Positions 62,162 to 64,000 of a stretch of 64,000 nt of DNA are shown here, piece by piece. The DNA comes from Paenibacillus sp. FSL R10-2782. Lineage in GTDB: Bacteria; Bacillota; Bacilli; Paenibacillales; Paenibacillaceae. The stretch is taken from the NCBI RefSeq assembly GCF_038592985.1, contig NZ_CP151951.1, positions 3,959,001 through 4,023,000 on the forward strand, written 5' to 3'. Positions within the stretch are counted from its first letter, which is position 1; every line of letters starts with the position of its first letter. A program made the position numbers and the translations under genes. The notes under the pieces are model-generated. The model had not been told where the DNA came from. It saw only the letters and a program-made list of their open reading frames with translations, and made no database searches.

Positions 62162-62911
62162 TTACACGCCAGCGTTGTTTAACAAATCCTTGACAGCCAC
62201 ACTAACCATGATCAATCCTGCCACGGGAGGTACAAAAGCATTGCTCGCAGGCGGCTGCTTCGCCTTCCGGATTTCGGGTGCATTCGCAGGTACGATTTTT
62301 TTCGTAATCTCTTCACGCGGCTTCATCGGTTCCTCATCCGAAAATACGACCTTGACGCCTTTTGTAATGCCTTCCTTACGCAACTTGGTGCGGATTACAC
62401 GGGCAATCGGATCCATTTTCGTTTGGGAGATATCCGCCACCTGAAAACGGCTTGGGTCCATTTTATTGGCCGCGCCCATACTGGAGATCATCGGAATGCC
62501 CCGCTTCAAACATTCCTTGATCAAATGAATTTTGTAAATAATCGTATCCGAGGCATCCAGCACATAATCCAGATCGTACTTGAACAGTTCCTCATACGTT
62601 TCTTCCGTATAAAACATGTTCAGGGCAATCGCTTCACATTCTGGATTAATCAGCTTCACGCGCTCTACCATCAGATCAGCCTTTTTTTGGCCTACCGTTG
62701 TCGTCAGCGCATGAATTTGGCGGTTAATATTTGTAATATCTACGACGTCTTTATCAATCAAAATGATTCGACCGACACCAGTCCGCGCCAGCGCTTCTAC
62801 AGCAATGGAGCCGACACCGCCGATACCCAGCACGGCTACCGTGCTATTTTTCATAACCTCCAGACCCTCAGTTCCGATGGCCAGCTCTGTTCGTGAAAAT
62901 TGATGCAGCAT
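62162..62911 (-). CDS. tcdA: tRNA threonylcarbamoyladenosine dehydratase (TcdA/YrvM)
   Basis: Converts t6A37 to its cyclic form in tRNAs reading ANN codons, using ATP. The 249-aa E1-like protein has the nucleotide motif VAVLGIGGVGSIAVEALART (about 22-41), IDKDVVDITNINRQIHAL, the ligand loop DASDTIIYKIHLIKEC, and SSMGAANKMDPSRFQVADIS. The frame opens at a GTG at 62932, but that GTG is part of the GGGAGG site. The ATG at 62911, 10 bases after it, is preferred. It is next to aspS as in B. subtilis (aspS-yrvM). Confidence 0.94.
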   Translation of the reverse strand: MLHQFSRTELAIGTEGLEVMKNSTVAVLGIGGVGSIAVEALARTGVGRIILIDKDVVDITNINRQIHALTTTVGQKKADLMVERVKLINPECEAIALNMFYTEETYEELFKYDLDYVLDASDTIIYKIHLIKECLKRGIPMISSMGAANKMDPSRFQVADISQTKMDPIARVIRTKLRKEGITKGVKVVFSDEEPMKPREEITKKIVPANAPEIRKAKQPPASNAFVPPVAGLIMVSVAVKDLLNNAGV

Positions 62912-62973
62912 ATGGTACATGTCCTCCCTCACTGATTTTAACTCTATGCTTCAACTTTATGCATACAAACCAC

Positions 62974-63005
62974 GAACCCATTATCCATAAGAGGATAACG
63001 GGTTC
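62974..63005 (-). terminator. terminator after aspS
   Basis: GAACCCATTATCC and GGATAACGGGTTC pair with one mismatch around a 6-base loop, and CCA/TGG extend the stem outside a second mismatch. The U-run on the minus strand is weak (GTGGTTTG); the plus side runs into CATTTTTC. Confidence 0.5.
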
Positions 63006-63067
63006 ATGGCATTTTTCTTAGCTATTCACAGGCCCCTATAAGGTACTTGTAAAATCAAACATTCATC

Positions 63068-64000
63068 TTACGCTTTAGGAGCAACCGGCTTCGGAGCAAG
63101 ACGGATATGAAGCTGCTCCAATTGAGCTTGATCCACTTCGGACGGTGCATCCATCAACAGGTCAGTCGCATTGGCTGTTTTCGGGAATGCAATCGTTTCA
63201 CGCAGGTTTGTACGACCCGCAAGCAGCATCACCAGACGGTCAAAGCCGAAGGCAATACCGCCATGTGGAGGCGTACCATATTCGAATGCATCCAACAGGT
63301 AGCCAAATTTTTCTTTAGCTACTTCTGGCGATAGGCCGAGAGCATTGAACATTTTCTCCTGAACATCGCGTTTGTAAATCCGCATCGAGCCGCCGCCCAC
63401 TTCGTAGCCATTCAGCACGATATCGTATGCTTGGGCACGAACTTGACCCGGGTCTGTGTCCAAGACGGCAAGGTCTTCGTCCTTCGGACGAGTGAACGGA
63501 TGGTGCTCTGCTACATAACGTTTTTGTTCTTCATCGTAGCCGAGCAGCGGGAAGTCTACAACCCATGCAAATTTGTATACGTTGTCGTCGATCAGACCCA
63601 GTTGACGGCCAATTTTCAGACGAAGCGCGCCCAATACATCAGCGACTACTTTTTTGTTATCCGCAGAGAAGAGCAGCAAGTCGCCTTCTTCGGCTCCCGT
63701 ACGCTCTCTCAAAGCTTCGATTTCTTCCGGTGTAAAGAATTTAACGATAGGCCCCTTGAATTCGCCTTCTTTTACTTGAATCCAAGCCAGACCTTTGGCA
63801 CCATAACGTGCAGCATAAGGACCCAGATCGTCAATTTCCTTGCGGCTCCATGTGCCACAGCCCTTAGCATTGAGAACTTTAACCTCGCCGCCTTTTTCAA
63901 TTACAGAAGCAAATACCTTCACGCCGCTGCTTGCCACGATATCATTGACATGAATCAGCTCAAGGCCAAAACGCAGATCCGGCTTGTCCGAGCCGTATTT
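63068..64000 (-). CDS. aspS: aspartyl-tRNA synthetase, C-terminal part, cut by the window edge
   Basis: Charges tRNA-Asp (and possibly tRNA-Asn). About 310 C-terminal residues are present; the frame is still open at base 64000, so the anticodon-binding and first catalytic motifs lie outside. The bacterial-type GAD insertion is visible at about 63650-63970 ([38 protein letters not shown]). The class II catalytic part has [51 protein letters not shown] and motif 3 [20 protein letters not shown]. It ends with [20 protein letters not shown]. tcdA follows. Confidence 0.96.
   Translation of the reverse strand, partial: KYGSDKPDLRFGLELIHVNDIVASSGVKVFASVIEKGGEVKVLNAKGCGTWSRKEIDDLGPYAARYGAKGLAWIQVKEGEFKGPIVKFFTPEEIEALRERTGAEEGDLLLFSADNKKVVADVLGALRLKIGRQLGLIDDNVYKFAWVVDFPLLGYDEEQKRYVAEHHPFTRPKDEDLAVLDTDPGQVRAQAYDIVLNGYEVGGGSMRIYKRDVQEKMFNALGLSPEVAKEKFGYLLDAFEYGTPPHGGIAFGFDRLVMLLAGRTNLRETIAFPKTANATDLLMDAPSEVDQAQLEQLHIRLAPKPVAPKA

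Overview
The window looks like a chromosomal segment of a Paenibacillus, probably close to P. polymyxa. This is inferred from gene content and protein style only; no rRNA or tRNA gene is present to test it. Support comes from strong GGAGG ribosome sites with many GTG/TTG starts, a T-box ahead of alaS, tiny YjcZ-like peptides and a Bacillales-type housekeeping order.

The backbone follows the Bacillus subtilis order aspS-yrvM(tcdA)-rarA-cymR-yrvO-mnmA-yrrD-yrrI-alaS-yrzL-yrrK-yrzB-yrrL(mltG)-yrrN-yrrO, read here from right to left, mostly on the minus strand. It covers tRNA charging (aspS, alaS), tRNA modification (tcdA, mnmA with its cysteine desulfurase, two U32 proteins of the TrhP type), cysteine control (CymR), Holliday junction processing (RuvX, RarA) and cell wall (MltG). 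yrrM/trmR is missing from its usual place between mltG and yrrN.

Layout. 1-8.3 kb: galK-galE with a divergent AraC regulator, an aldo/keto reductase, a sirtuin-HAD-hydrolase group, an acyltransferase and a KGG-repeat protein. 8.4-18 kb: ilvD with a CodY-like box, a polysaccharide deacetylase, a YtvI-like membrane protein, a penicillin-binding transpeptidase, two YjcZ-like peptides and a chemoreceptor. 18-31.5 kb: the alaS backbone block with a second chemoreceptor. 31.5-36.3 kb: an accessory insert between the desulfurase gene and cymR, with two related IS4-type elements flanking a methyltransferase gene, a secreted PLAT-domain protein and an integrase remnant. 36.3-38.2 kb: cymR and mnmA. 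38.2-43 kb: a second accessory block with a WXG100-type polymorphic toxin and probable immunity gene, recombinase and ParB-like remnants, a lipoprotein, and a metzincin-like protease with an exported partner. 43-48.7 kb: PPK2, a fluoride channel pair, rarA and helD. 48.9-58.9 kb: a mixed region with a citG remnant, a DMT transporter under a probable BirA (biotin) operator, and a partly decayed plant-polysaccharide locus (GH43, GH5, two AraC regulators, DUF1349, nucleoside hydrolase, remnants of an ABC permease and of a CBM6 enzyme). 58.9-64 kb: a BmrA-like exporter, an NCS2 purine permease, tcdA and the 3' part of aspS.

The most notable points are the biotin-type operator placed over the promoter of a RarD/EamA transporter, the methyltransferase cargo between matching IS ends, the orphan toxin-immunity pair, the metzincin-like protease pair, and a 115-bp imperfect palindrome at 58.8 kb. 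Starts were chosen by ribosome-site spacing and family length, and several differ from the longest open frame.
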